From Bombiscardovia asteroides_K (GTDB lineage Bacteria > Actinomycetota > Actinomycetes > Actinomycetales > Bifidobacteriaceae): a stretch of DNA of 64,000 nt. How positions within the stretch are numbered: the first letter of the stretch is position 1; each line of letters begins with the position of its first letter. Below, one piece after another: positions 35,126 to 44,171 of this stretch. The stretch spans positions 434,001-498,000 of the forward strand of contig NZ_CP181447.1 in NCBI RefSeq assembly GCF_048001765.1, read 5' to 3'. A model generated the notes under the pieces. It saw nothing but the letters and a program-made list of their open reading frames with translations, was not told the DNA's origin and did no database searches. Position numbers and translations under genes: made by a program.

Positions 35126-36354
35126 ATCCGGCCCGTCTGCGCGGCGTCGGCAAGCAGATGGGCGGCAAGCTGGCGGCCGTGACCCTGACCCTGGGCCAGG
35201 GATCCGACTCCTGTCCGTTCATCGCCTCATGCAGGATTGACGGCGATTTCTTCACGGAGCCAGCCCCGGCAGCCTCTCAGGAATCCGAGGGAGATCATGG
35301 GCCGGTATACCGGCTGGAATCCGCAATCTGTGGCCTCCCGTTGCCCTTGGACCCTGGTCTGGCCCTGGAAAGGCTGGACAGGGTCATGGCAGAAGGGGAT
35401 GGCCAACGGATAGTCGGCGTGTCCCCATGGACCCTGGTGACCGCGTTGAAGCGTGCCCTGCCGGATGGGCTGGTCATCCACAGGCAAGGGGAATCCGACC
35501 AACTGTCGTCAGCGCCTGACCAGACATTTTCCAGGCAGTCGCAGCCGGACGAGGTCGAATGCCGCCGCCGTTGGTCTGGCCTGAAACTGGACCTGATCAG
35601 GGACAGTCCACGTCAGCCGGTCATGCAGATGGCCATGGATCAGACTCTCAATGATGCCGTGGCCCAGGGCCAGTTGCCGCCCACCCTGCGCATCTGGAAC
35701 TGGGCTGCGCCGGCGGTGATCCTGGGGCGTTTCCAGTCCCTGAGCCGGGAGGTCCACGTCGATCGGGCACGCAATCTGGGCTTTATTCTCGTCCGCCGCT
35801 GCACGGGCGGTGGCACCATGGTCATTCAGCCCGATCGGGCCATCACGTACTCCCTCTATCTGCCCCTGGAATTCGTCAAGGGGGCGGACCTGATCGACTC
35901 CTACCGGATCTGCGACTATTGGCTGGTCCGTGGCCTGCGCATGCAGGGGATTCAGGCTGGCTGGCAGGGCATGAATGACATCGCCTCCCCGCAGGGCAAG
36001 ATGGGGGGAGCCGCCCAGCGCAGGTTGCCAGCAGGCGCTCGTGGACCGGGCGGATTGCTCCACCACACCACGCTTTCTTATTCGGTGGATGCCGATCTGA
36101 TGGCCCAGGTGCTCAATGTGGACCAGGAGAAATTCCATGACAAGGCAGTGACCTCGGTCAGAAGCCGGGTGGATCCCATCGACAGGCAGACCAGTCTGTC
36201 CCGTCAATCCTTGATCGATGCCCTTCTGGATACCCTGCCCTCCCTGGTGGCGGATCTGCACATATCCAGTCCGGCGCCCGAGGTTGAGCAACGGGCCCGT
36301 ACTCTGGTCCGGCAGCGCTACGGCCGTGAGGAGTGGACCGCCCAGATCGCCTGA
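35107..36354 (+). CDS. lplA: Lipoate-protein ligase A family protein with accessory domain at the N-terminus
   Basis: 415 residues from ATG 35107. An ATG at 35158 would avoid the 19-bp overlap with the TM2 gene. The second half is a BPL/LplA catalytic domain: LRIWNWAAPAVILGRFQS, then the lipoate-binding loop RRCTGGGTMV and, later, KMGGAAQRR, where the Lys is the conserved active-site residue. The first 130 residues resemble the small accessory domain that usually follows the catalytic domain (GGKLAAVTLTL, then IDGDFF). The domain order is therefore swapped relative to E. coli LplA. The probable substrate is the GcvH encoded upstream. Confidence 0.8.
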   Translation: MGADGLNPARLRGVGKQMGGKLAAVTLTLGQGSDSCPFIASCRIDGDFFTEPAPAASQESEGDHGPVYRLESAICGLPLPLDPGLALERLDRVMAEGDGQRIVGVSPWTLVTALKRALPDGLVIHRQGESDQLSSAPDQTFSRQSQPDEVECRRRWSGLKLDLIRDSPRQPVMQMAMDQTLNDAVAQGQLPPTLRIWNWAAPAVILGRFQSLSREVHVDRARNLGFILVRRCTGGGTMVIQPDRAITYSLYLPLEFVKGADLIDSYRICDYWLVRGLRMQGIQAGWQGMNDIASPQGKMGGAAQRRLPAGARGPGGLLHHTTLSYSVDADLMAQVLNVDQEKFHDKAVTSVRSRVDPIDRQTSLSRQSLIDALLDTLPSLVADLHISSPAPEVEQRARTLVRQRYGREEWTAQIA

Positions 36355-36479
36355 CCGGGAAAGGGGGGTTGATGTGTGTGGGTATAATCGTGCTCAGTCG
36401 CGTCGAACCCGGCGTGAGGTCATCAACCATGCGTGAGTCGGTGCAGACCCGCCAGACATGGCGAAAAGGAGTGCGGAGT

Positions 36480-37199
36480 ATGGCGGTTCACAAGCCCAAT
36501 GAGATTCCCGATGACGGGAACGCCCTCAGGCAGACCGCCCTATTCAAACAGGTGCCCAGACAGGACGCCGACCAGCTTTTGGACACCATGCACGAGTCCA
36601 TTTACGCCAAGGGGTCCACGGTCTTTCGACAGGGGGACACCGATCACCGCATGTATCTGTTGGAGGAGGGCCGGGTCAAGCTGGTCCGCCAGTCGCCCGA
36701 CCGCCGCATCCAGCTGCTCAGCATCCACGGGCGCGGTGAGATTCTGGGCGAGATTCCAGTCTTCGATCCCTCCGGCGGGCCGCGGACCGCCTCGGCTGTG
36801 GTCATGGTCAACAAGACCAAGGTGGCTGCCCTGGATCACGATACCCTCTTCGACTGGCTCAACCAGCATCCCAAGGTGGCTGTGGACATGCTTCAGGTGC
36901 TGGCCCACCGTCTGCGGACCGACAACGAGCGCATCTCCGACCTGGTCTTCCTGGATGTGCCGGCCCGCCTGGCCAAGACCCTGCTGGATCTGGCCACACG
37001 CTTCGGCGAACCCTTCGAGCAGGGGCTGATGGTTCCTTATGACCTGACTCAGGAGGAACTGGCCCAACTGGTCGGTGCCTCACGCGAGACCGTCAACAAG
37101 GCCCTGATGGACTTCTCCAACCGGGGATGGATCTCTCGCAAGGGCCGCACCATCATCATTTTCCAGCCCGGACCGCTGATCCGACGCTCGCGCATGTGA
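36480..37199 (+). CDS. Crp/Fnr-family transcriptional regulator
   Basis: 239 residues. N-terminal cyclic-nucleotide-binding-like beta-roll with GSTVFRQGDTDHRMYLLEEG and GEILGEIPVF, a dimer helix, then a C-terminal helix-turn-helix with LTQEELAQLVGASRETVNKAL. No Cys cluster for an iron-sulfur centre is present, so it is closer to Crp/GlxR of actinobacteria than to Fnr. Start 36480 is preceded by AAAAGGAG. It is likely a global regulator. No target site was identified in the window. Confidence 0.9.
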   Translation: MAVHKPNEIPDDGNALRQTALFKQVPRQDADQLLDTMHESIYAKGSTVFRQGDTDHRMYLLEEGRVKLVRQSPDRRIQLLSIHGRGEILGEIPVFDPSGGPRTASAVVMVNKTKVAALDHDTLFDWLNQHPKVAVDMLQVLAHRLRTDNERISDLVFLDVPARLAKTLLDLATRFGEPFEQGLMVPYDLTQEELAQLVGASRETVNKALMDFSNRGWISRKGRTIIIFQPGPLIRRSRM

Positions 37200-37227
37200 A
37201 CGCCACTGTTCGGTAGAGCCGACGGCC

Positions 37228-37233
37228 TAGGAT
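37228..37233 (+). promoter_or_regulatory. -10 box of leaderless type before the PBP gene
   Basis: TAGGAT, then GGAGACC, then ATG at 37241. This decides for 37241 over the in-frame ATG at 37232, which lies inside the box. Confidence 0.6.
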
Positions 37234-37240
37234 GGAGACC

Positions 37241-39526
37241 ATGCCCGAACAAAAGAAATCCATGTCGGTCAGGCGCTTCTTCACGCTGCTGCTGGCTTAC
37301 CTCATCTTCTGCGTCGCAGGTGGCGTGGTTGTCTCTGGTTTCCTGTTTCCCGCTGTCTTCGGTATCAACGCCGCCTCCAGGAATCTGATGCCTGCCCTGA
37401 AGACGGACAACATCGACTTCAACGTCAACGATCTGCCCCAGCAGTCCCGCCTCTACGCCTCCGACGGGCATACGGTCATCGCCACCTTCTATGCGCAGAA
37501 CAGGATCGTGGTGCCCATCAAGGACGTCTCCGACTACATGCAGAAGGCCGTGGTGGCCCGTGAGGACCGTCGCTTCTTCGAGCATGCCGGCGTGGACACC
37601 CAGGGCGTGCTCAGGGCCTTTATCCAGACCTACATCAAGCAGGGTGACACCCAGGGCGGTTCCTCCCTGACCCAGCAGTATGTCAAGAACGTGCTCATGA
37701 GCCAGGCTGAGGAAAACAACGACCCCATCGCCGAGTACCATGCCCAGGAGGAGACCATAGCCCGCAAGATGCGGGAGATGCTGATTGCGGTCCAGATGGA
37801 GAAGAAGTACTCCAAGGCCGAGATTCTCCAAGGCTATTTGAATATTGCCCAGTTCGGCACCAACGTCTATGGGGTTGAGTCGGCAGCCAGGCGCTACTTC
37901 AGCAAGTCGGCCAAGGACCTGGATCCGGGCGAGGCCGCCACCATCGCCGCCGTGACCAAGAATCCCGCCCGCTTCGATCCAACCGTCAACGTCAAGGCCT
38001 CCCAGGAGCAGCGGGACATCGTCCTGGATCTGATGCGCCAGGAGAGCTACATCACCCAGCGCCAGTATGACGAGAACAAGGCCAAGCCCCTGGATCAGAT
38101 GCTGCACGTGCAGTCGGTCGATGCCGGCTGCCAGGCGGCCGGAGACGCAGCCTTCTTCTGCGATTATGTGACCAAGCAGATCCTCAATTCCAAGGAGTTC
38201 GGCAAGAGCCAGGAGGAGCGCAACAAGCTCCTCAAAGAGGGCGGCCTGGACATCTACACCACCATGGACGTCAACGCCAACGCAGCAGCCATGAAGGCGG
38301 CCCGGGACACCATACCCGTGGATGATCGAAGCGGCTTCGAGGTCACGATAGCCGCCATCCGCCCGGGCACCGGCGAGGTCCTGGGCTTCGGTATCAACCG
38401 CATCTACGATGCCACCCAGAACTCGGGCGGGGGCACACGCACGGCCATCAACTATGCCGTGGATCAGATCGACGGCGGCGGCTGGGGCTTCCCTGTGGGG
38501 TCCACCTGGAAGCCCATCAACCTGGTGTCCTGGATGAAGGCCGGAAAATCCATCAACCAGTCCCTGCGCACCTCCACCAGCTATCCGCAGACTTCCTTCG
38601 CCTGCAAGATGGCGGACGGCACCCCCTACGGGTTCGGCACCGGCAGCTGGCATGTGGAGAACTCGGGCGGCGGCACCACGTCACCGGAGTCCCCCCTGCA
38701 GGGTCTGGTGCGCTCGCACAACACTACCCAGGCCTCCATGGCCCAGCAGATCGGTCTGTGCACCATAGCCGATACGGCCAAGGAAATGGGCTACCACAAT
38801 TCACCCAAGGATCAGATGGACATCCACTCGGTCAACACCTTCCAGCCGCCTATGGTCATCGGCGCGGTCCAGGCCTCCCCGCTGACCATGGCCAACGTCT
38901 ACGCCACCATCGCTGCCAAGGGCGTGGCCTGCAGCCCCATAGCCATGACCAAGGTGATCGACAAGAACGGCAAGTCCGTCAAGGTGCCCAAGGCCAACTG
39001 CCATCAGGCCATCGATCCGGGCATCGCCGAGACCGCCGCCTATGCACTCAACCAGGGCGTTGTCCAGCCCGGAGGCGAGGCGTCCACGACCCAGCTGGAC
39101 GGTGGACGCAAGACCTTCGCCAAGACCGGCACCCACGAGGACAAGTACATGCTGACCGGCGGATTCGTGCCCCAGGTGGCTGCCTTCGTCACCGTGGGCA
39201 ATGCGGAGGGTCAGGTTTCCTTCACCAACAGGACCATCAACGGAAGGTCCATGCACACCTGGTACGGCATGTATATCGCCACCCCGGCCTGGAAGGACTT
39301 CATGAACACCTACCTGGCCGCAGCCAATATCCAACCGGACAACTCCTACGGCAATCCCGATCCCCGGTTCACCGGCGGGGTCCAGCAGCCGCGGCCGTCT
39401 CAGCAGTCCCAGCAACGGTCCTCGGGCAGACAGCGGCAGACCTACCGTCACAGCCAGGGGGGACAACAGGGCAACCAGGAGACCAGTCAGGACCAGTCGC
39501 AGACAGTGGATTCGCCGGAGGACTAG
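37241..39526 (+). CDS. Bifunctional class A penicillin-binding protein
   Basis: 761-residue peptidoglycan synthase. A short cytoplasmic N-terminus and one membrane helix, a GT51 glycosyltransferase domain (catalytic Glu108 in REDRRFFEH, then GGSSLTQQYVKN), and a transpeptidase domain with Ser421-Thr-Trp-Lys424, SHN in LVRSHNTTQ and KTG at 628-630. The C-terminal 60 residues are Gln/Ser-rich and probably disordered. It makes and cross-links glycan strands at the membrane. Start chosen from the TAGGAT-N7-ATG arrangement. Confidence 0.95.
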   Translation: MPEQKKSMSVRRFFTLLLAYLIFCVAGGVVVSGFLFPAVFGINAASRNLMPALKTDNIDFNVNDLPQQSRLYASDGHTVIATFYAQNRIVVPIKDVSDYMQKAVVAREDRRFFEHAGVDTQGVLRAFIQTYIKQGDTQGGSSLTQQYVKNVLMSQAEENNDPIAEYHAQEETIARKMREMLIAVQMEKKYSKAEILQGYLNIAQFGTNVYGVESAARRYFSKSAKDLDPGEAATIAAVTKNPARFDPTVNVKASQEQRDIVLDLMRQESYITQRQYDENKAKPLDQMLHVQSVDAGCQAAGDAAFFCDYVTKQILNSKEFGKSQEERNKLLKEGGLDIYTTMDVNANAAAMKAARDTIPVDDRSGFEVTIAAIRPGTGEVLGFGINRIYDATQNSGGGTRTAINYAVDQIDGGGWGFPVGSTWKPINLVSWMKAGKSINQSLRTSTSYPQTSFACKMADGTPYGFGTGSWHVENSGGGTTSPESPLQGLVRSHNTTQASMAQQIGLCTIADTAKEMGYHNSPKDQMDIHSVNTFQPPMVIGAVQASPLTMANVYATIAAKGVACSPIAMTKVIDKNGKSVKVPKANCHQAIDPGIAETAAYALNQGVVQPGGEASTTQLDGGRKTFAKTGTHEDKYMLTGGFVPQVAAFVTVGNAEGQVSFTNRTINGRSMHTWYGMYIATPAWKDFMNTYLAAANIQPDNSYGNPDPRFTGGVQQPRPSQQSQQRSSGRQRQTYRHSQGGQQGNQETSQDQSQTVDSPED

Positions 39527-39536
39527 GGCCTGTGCC

Positions 39537-39542
39537 TACAAT
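39537..39542 (+). promoter_or_regulatory. -10 box of leaderless type before the short upstream ORF
   Basis: TACAAT, then GGAGACC, then ATG at 39550. The seven-base spacer is identical to that before the PBP gene at 37241. Confidence 0.55.
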
Positions 39543-39549
39543 GGAGACC

Positions 39550-39615
39550 ATGAGGGATTCGTCAACGGGCGGACCACGAGGGGTGCGACCGCCCGCCGGG
39601 AGAGGCAGGAACTGA
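39550..39615 (+). CDS. Candidate 21-residue leaderless upstream ORF
   Basis: ATG at 39550, 21 codons, TGA at 39613-39615 sharing one base with the ATG of the oxidoreductase (TGATG). The product is Arg/Gly/Pro-rich with no hydrophobic part. A TACAAT box 7 nt upstream predicts that the mRNA begins at this ATG, so ribosomes would translate this ORF first and reinitiate on the next gene. It may be a coupling device or attenuator and not a functional peptide. Confidence 0.45.
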   Translation: MRDSSTGGPRGVRPPAGRGRN

Positions 39616-40976
39616 TGGTCCAAGAATATTCAGAGCTGGATGACAAGGCCCCTCGGGCCGACGGCCGGGTCAAGGAAGATCAGGCGATGCCGGGGCCGGT
39701 GAGCGGCTCTGGCAGGCTGGATGTCTCCAAGCCGATCTGGCCCTTTGAGTCGGGTGCCGCCGACGGAAAGAAAAAGGCTGGCAAGGCTGCCAAGGGGGTC
39801 AAATCGGCCAAGAAGGGCAAGAAGGACAAAAGAGTCAAAAAAACCGGGAAATCAAAATCAGGCAGAAGGCGGGAGATGGCCCTGCCTGCGCTCTTCCAGC
39901 CCATGGAACTGCGTGACCAGCATATCCGCAACAGGATCTGGATGCCGCCCATGGACACTTATTCGACCCTGCGGCATGACGGGGTTCCTACCAACTTCCA
40001 CTACCAGCACTATGTGTCCCGGGCTCTGGGCGGCTTCGGAGTCGTCATTGGCGAGGCCACGGCCGTGAATCCCCAGGGGCGGATCTCGCCCTGCGATGTG
40101 GGACTGTGGAACGACGAGCAGACCAGGGCATGGCAGGGCATCGTCCGGGACGTCAAGGCCGCTGGTGCAGTGCCCATCGTCCAGCTCAACCACTCGGGGC
40201 GCAAGGGCTCCTCCGGGTGCTCCTCCATGGGCTACATCAACGCTACCGTGCCCGTGGCCGAGGGCGGATGGCAGCCTGTAGGCCCCAGCCCCATCGCCTT
40301 TGGCAGGATGGCGGTCCCGGTCCAGCTCTCGCGGGCTCAGATAGCCTCCATCGTGGCCGACTTCCGCTCCGCTGCTGTGCGAGCCGTTCAGGCTGGCTTC
40401 CTGGGGGTGGAGTTGCATGCCGCCCATGGCTACCTGCTCTCCCAATTCCTTGATCCCCTGATCAACCGAAGAAACGACGAGTACGGGGGCGACCTGTCAG
40501 GCAGAATGCGCCTGCTGGTCCAGGTGACCGATGCCGTGCGCGAGGTCATTCCCTCGGGCATGCCCCTGCTGGTGCGCATGTCCGCCACTGACTGGGCCAC
40601 TGGCGGTTGGGGTCTGGACGAGACCATCCGTACAGCCAAGGTGCTCAAGTTGCATGGGGTGGACCTGATTGACGTTTCCACCGGGGGTCTGGTGCCAGGC
40701 GTGAAGATTCCGGCCGCTCCCAACTACCAGGTGCCCTTCTCCTACCAGGTGCGCAGCCAGGTGCTGATTCCCACCACGGCGGTGGGGCTGATCACCAAGC
40801 CCAGGCAGGCTGAGCGGATTGTTCGCAAGGGCCTGGCCGATGCGGTCGAGATCGGTCGAGCCAGCCTACGCGACCCCTACTGGCCGCTCAGGGCCGCCTA
40901 CAAGCTGGGGCTGTCCACTCAGCAGGCCCCCTACCCTGAGCCTTACCGGCGCGGGGCCTACGGCATCGCACGCTGA
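39615..40976 (+). CDS. Old Yellow Enzyme-family NADH:flavin oxidoreductase with Lys-rich N-terminal extension
   Basis: 453 residues. The enzyme proper begins near residue 88 (an internal ATG at 39876 would give about 366 residues, the usual length). FMN-barrel features are visible: LFQPMELRDQHIRNRIWMPPM, VQLNHSGRKG, the active-site-type HAAHGYLLSQFLDP and a phosphate-binding end with IGRASLRDPYWPL. The first 87 residues are polar, with a run rich in Lys and Gly (about 52-85). They are either a real extension or a mis-set start, but the TGATG overlap with the short ORF supports the long form. It reduces activated alkenes or quinone-like compounds, physiological substrate unknown. Confidence 0.85.
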   Translation: MVQEYSELDDKAPRADGRVKEDQAMPGPVSGSGRLDVSKPIWPFESGAADGKKKAGKAAKGVKSAKKGKKDKRVKKTGKSKSGRRREMALPALFQPMELRDQHIRNRIWMPPMDTYSTLRHDGVPTNFHYQHYVSRALGGFGVVIGEATAVNPQGRISPCDVGLWNDEQTRAWQGIVRDVKAAGAVPIVQLNHSGRKGSSGCSSMGYINATVPVAEGGWQPVGPSPIAFGRMAVPVQLSRAQIASIVADFRSAAVRAVQAGFLGVELHAAHGYLLSQFLDPLINRRNDEYGGDLSGRMRLLVQVTDAVREVIPSGMPLLVRMSATDWATGGWGLDETIRTAKVLKLHGVDLIDVSTGGLVPGVKIPAAPNYQVPFSYQVRSQVLIPTTAVGLITKPRQAERIVRKGLADAVEIGRASLRDPYWPLRAAYKLGLSTQQAPYPEPYRRGAYGIAR

Positions 40977-40984
40977 GAGCGGCC

Positions 40985-41728
40985 ATGGACGTTGTTCGTG
41001 GCGGAGCAGGGACCATTGTGGTCATGCCCACTTATCAGGAGGCCGACAACATCGGGGTGACCCTACCTCAGCTCTTGGACTGCTGCCCCGAAGTCGATGT
41101 CCTGGTCGTCGATGACAACTCACCGGACGGCACCGGCGCTCTGGCCGAGGACATGGCCAGCCGCAACCCTCGTGTGCACGTCATCCATCGGCATGCCCGC
41201 CGCGGGTTGGGTCCAGCCTACGTGCAGGGGTTCCGCTGGTCGCTGGAACACGGCTATGACCTGATCTGCGAGATGGACATGGATGGCTCCCATCGACCCC
41301 AGGATCTGGCCAGGATGCTGGCTGTGGCCCGAGGTCATGCACATCCGGGCCTGGTCATCGGTTCGCGTCGGGTGCGCGGAGGCCGCACTCAACATTGGCC
41401 CTGGTATCGGGATTTGATTTCGCGTGCGGGATCCTGGTATGCCCGCACCGCCCTGGGGTCCTCGGTAAGGGACATGACCGCTGGCCTGCGGGTCTATCGA
41501 GCGGACGTGCTCAGGCGGATTGATCTAGGGAGGGTTCGATCCAGCGGCTACGTCTTCCAAGTGGATATGTTGCGCCGAGCACAGGCTATGGGCGTAAGCG
41601 TAGTCGAAGTGCCTATAGTCTTCGTCGAGCGGGTTCGCGGTAGCTCGAAGATGGATGCCGGAATCGTTCTGGAGGCCATGGCCCAGGTGACCCTGTGGGG
41701 ACTTGAACGGTTGACCCGTCGAAACTGA
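40985..41728 (+). CDS. Family 2 glycosyltransferase, polyprenol-phosphate mannose synthase-like
   Basis: 247 residues. GT-A fold with VVMPTYQEADNI at the N-terminus, VVDDNSPDGTG, a DxD-like EMDMDGSHRP and the C-terminal FVERVRGSSKMD, the pattern of dolichol/polyprenol-phosphate mannosyltransferases (DPM1/Ppm1). There is no membrane segment, so it is of the soluble catalytic type. It would supply polyprenyl-phosphate-mannose for lipoglycan or protein O-mannosylation. It follows the oxidoreductase by 8 bp, with no functional link evident. Confidence 0.87.
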   Translation: MDVVRGGAGTIVVMPTYQEADNIGVTLPQLLDCCPEVDVLVVDDNSPDGTGALAEDMASRNPRVHVIHRHARRGLGPAYVQGFRWSLEHGYDLICEMDMDGSHRPQDLARMLAVARGHAHPGLVIGSRRVRGGRTQHWPWYRDLISRAGSWYARTALGSSVRDMTAGLRVYRADVLRRIDLGRVRSSGYVFQVDMLRRAQAMGVSVVEVPIVFVERVRGSSKMDAGIVLEAMAQVTLWGLERLTRRN

Positions 41729-41755
41729 CATTGGCTCACATTCGTGTTCGCTTTC

Positions 41756-41778
41756 ATAAGCGACCCTGCAGGTCTTAT
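41756..41778 (+). terminator. Weak hairpin after the glycosyltransferase
   Basis: ATAA-GC-GACC, a 5-nt loop, GGTC-TTAT and TT. A two-base bulge makes the stem weak. The rest of the 237-bp region up to the DeoR gene is AT-rich, with no other feature I can support. Confidence 0.3.
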
Positions 41779-41953
41779 TTGAGCCTTGAAAAATAAATTA
41801 CGCCTTGATGAATAGATTCCTGCAAGAGCTCCGGCAGGCCTCGGATGTATGGAAGAATGATTCCAGCACAGGAGAAATGTCAATTTTTCGTTCCCGTTTT
41901 GTGACGGCGACCGCAGTCCGATAGCCAGCTTGCCAATTTGGGCGAATGTGTGC

Positions 41954-41959
41954 GATAAT
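41954..41959 (+). promoter_or_regulatory. -10 box of leaderless type before the DeoR gene
   Basis: GATAAT, then GTTCGA, then ATG at 41966. This decides for 41966 as start. Confidence 0.6.
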
Positions 41960-41965
41960 GTTCGA

Positions 41966-42805
41966 ATGATATCGTCACAACGCCAACACCTGATATTGAA
42001 CCGGTTGCGTACTCGTGGCGCAGTCCGTATCACCGCTCTCTCCAAGGAGCTGGGCGTCTCCGCCATGACCATCCGCCGTGACATTGCCGACCTGGCGGAC
42101 AAGGGTCTGCTCAAGAGGGTCCACGGAGGGGCCGTCACCACCAGCTCGCTTCTGGCTGAGCCGCTCTTCTCGGTCAAGTCGCAGATGGACATGGGCCTCA
42201 AGGACACCATCGCCCGTCGCGCCATCGACTACGTCTCCCCGGGCGACGTCATCGCCATCGGAGGAGGGACCACGGCCTATGTCTTTGCCCAGCACCTGCT
42301 GGAGAGCCGTCAGTGCGCAGGCGTGACCCTGCTGACCAATTCCATTCCCGTGGCCGAACTGGTCCAGGCAATGGAGAGCAAGGATGTGGAGGTCATCGTC
42401 ACCGGCGGTGTCATCACCCGATCCAACTCCCTGGTAGGTCCCATTGCAGACAAGGTCATCGCCTCGCTGCGGGTCAACACGGTCTTTCTGGGGACCCACT
42501 CTGTCTCCATACCACGCGGCTTCCTGATGCCTAACTCCCTGGAGGCGGCTACCGATATGGCCCTGATGGACATCGCCGACCGGACCATCATCCTGACCGA
42601 CCACACCAAGTGGAGCTGCACCTCCCTGTCCTTGTTCGCCTCCTTCGACCAGGTTGACACCGTCATCACCGACGATCAGCTGGACCAGGAGTCGGCCGAG
42701 GCCACCCGGTCCCTGGTCAAGCGGCTTGTTCTGGTGCCGGTCAACCCCGAGGAAGGTCAGGCTCGTGACGGGTCCTCCGACGGACCGGAGGCCCAGGTTC
42801 AATGA
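41966..42805 (+). CDS. DeoR-family transcriptional regulator (probable gal regulator)
   Basis: 279 residues from ATG 41966. An N-terminal winged helix-turn-helix (RITALSKELGVSAMTIRRDI, then LLKRVHGGAV) is typical of DeoR, followed by a sugar-phosphate-binding domain with IAIGGGTTAYVFA and LTNSIPV. DeoR proteins commonly repress sugar operons and respond to a phosphorylated intermediate. Its position 82 bp upstream of galT-galK, in the same direction, makes galactose metabolism the likely target. The ATG at 41930 is a poorer start. Confidence 0.88.
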   Translation: MISSQRQHLILNRLRTRGAVRITALSKELGVSAMTIRRDIADLADKGLLKRVHGGAVTTSSLLAEPLFSVKSQMDMGLKDTIARRAIDYVSPGDVIAIGGGTTAYVFAQHLLESRQCAGVTLLTNSIPVAELVQAMESKDVEVIVTGGVITRSNSLVGPIADKVIASLRVNTVFLGTHSVSIPRGFLMPNSLEAATDMALMDIADRTIILTDHTKWSCTSLSLFASFDQVDTVITDDQLDQESAEATRSLVKRLVLVPVNPEEGQARDGSSDGPEAQVQ

Positions 42806-42887
42806 CCAACCAGTCGCTCAAGGGTGAGCAGGTTGGCATAGCGGGTTGCCATGGATTGTCAATCATCACGGACGATGAAGGAGCAGC

Positions 42888-44171
42888 ATGAAGTCAGAGC
42901 AGTATGTCCCCCAACGGTATGTTCCAGGCGACTATGCCAGGGAGCACATCCGCATCACCCCCACCAGGCTGGCCGACGGGCGCCGGTTCTTCTACCTGGA
43001 CGATGATCCCGAGTATGTCTCCGGTCGCAGGACCAGGCGTCTGGACGATCCCCGTCCGCTGGCCGACCGGTTCGCACCGCATCAGGATCAGGAGGGCAGG
43101 ACGGTGCCCTTCCGGCCGCCGCAGATGCGCCGGGACCCTCTGACCGGAGACTGGATCCCCATGGCCACAGCCCGGATGAACCGGCCGATCACCGCCGGTC
43201 CGCAGGCCACCGCCAAGGGCAACCCTCTGGCAGCCAGAAAGCCCGGAGACCCCTACCAGGATGGGGAGATCCCCGATGTGGACTACAACGTGGCGGTCTT
43301 CGAGAACCGTTTCCCCTCCATGATGCAGGTGCCCAATACGCAGGCGGCCGATCAGCCCTCCCTGGTGGATGGCAATCCCCTCTGGCCGGTGCGCGAGGCC
43401 AACGGACGCTGTGAGGTGGTCTGCTTCGACCCTGACGAGCACGCGCTCCCTGCCGATCTGCCGGTCTCCCGTCTGCGAACGGTGGTGGAGGCCTGGGCCT
43501 TCCGGACGGCAGAAATCTCGACCATGGAGGGCATCGAACAGATCTTCCCCTTCGAGAACCACGGCCAGGAGATCGGCGTCTCCCTGGCCCACCCCCATGG
43601 ACAGATCTACTGCTACCCCTTCATCGCCCCCCGGATGGAGCAGGAGTTAAGGCAGTGCGCCGACTACAAGGAACGCACCGGCGACAACCTTCTGGCGGAC
43701 ATCCTCAAGGCCGAGCTGGACTCCGGTCGACGTGTCGTCTTCCGCAACGCCACCTGGGTGGCCTATGTGCCCGCCGCCGCCCGCTGGCCCCTGGAGGTCC
43801 ACATGGCCCCCGTCCGCGACGGGATCCTGAGCCTGGACCAGTTGAACGACCAGGAGCGCTGGGATCTGGCCGTCATGTATTCCACCCTGCTCAAGCGGGG
43901 CAACGCCTTCTTCGACAAGGGCGACGGCAAGGGGATGGATCTGCCCTACATCGCCGCCTGGCACCAGGCTCCGCTGCACGATCCGCGGCGGGAGGACTAC
44001 AGGCTCAACCTGCAGTTCTTCTCCTTCCGTCGTGCCGTGGACAAAATCAAGTATCTTGCAGGGTCCGAGTCAGGCATGGCTGCCTGGGTTTCGGACACCA
44101 CCCCCGAACGAATCGCTGACCGATTCCGCCAACTGGGACCCCTGGACCTGGAGAATGGAGAGAATCAATGA
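42888..44171 (+). CDS. galT: Galactose-1-phosphate uridylyltransferase
   Basis: Leloir-pathway transfer of UMP from UDP-glucose to galactose-1-phosphate. 427 residues, HIT-superfamily active site LAHPHGQIYCYPF with the nucleophilic His of the HPH motif. The N-terminal part has RRDPLTGDWIPMATAR and the partner motif FENRFPSM. Longer than E. coli GalT (about 348) but typical of the actinobacterial form. Start follows GAAGGAG. Stop overlaps the galK start by 4 bp. Confidence 0.94.
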   Translation: MKSEQYVPQRYVPGDYAREHIRITPTRLADGRRFFYLDDDPEYVSGRRTRRLDDPRPLADRFAPHQDQEGRTVPFRPPQMRRDPLTGDWIPMATARMNRPITAGPQATAKGNPLAARKPGDPYQDGEIPDVDYNVAVFENRFPSMMQVPNTQAADQPSLVDGNPLWPVREANGRCEVVCFDPDEHALPADLPVSRLRTVVEAWAFRTAEISTMEGIEQIFPFENHGQEIGVSLAHPHGQIYCYPFIAPRMEQELRQCADYKERTGDNLLADILKAELDSGRRVVFRNATWVAYVPAAARWPLEVHMAPVRDGILSLDQLNDQERWDLAVMYSTLLKRGNAFFDKGDGKGMDLPYIAAWHQAPLHDPRREDYRLNLQFFSFRRAVDKIKYLAGSESGMAAWVSDTTPERIADRFRQLGPLDLENGENQ

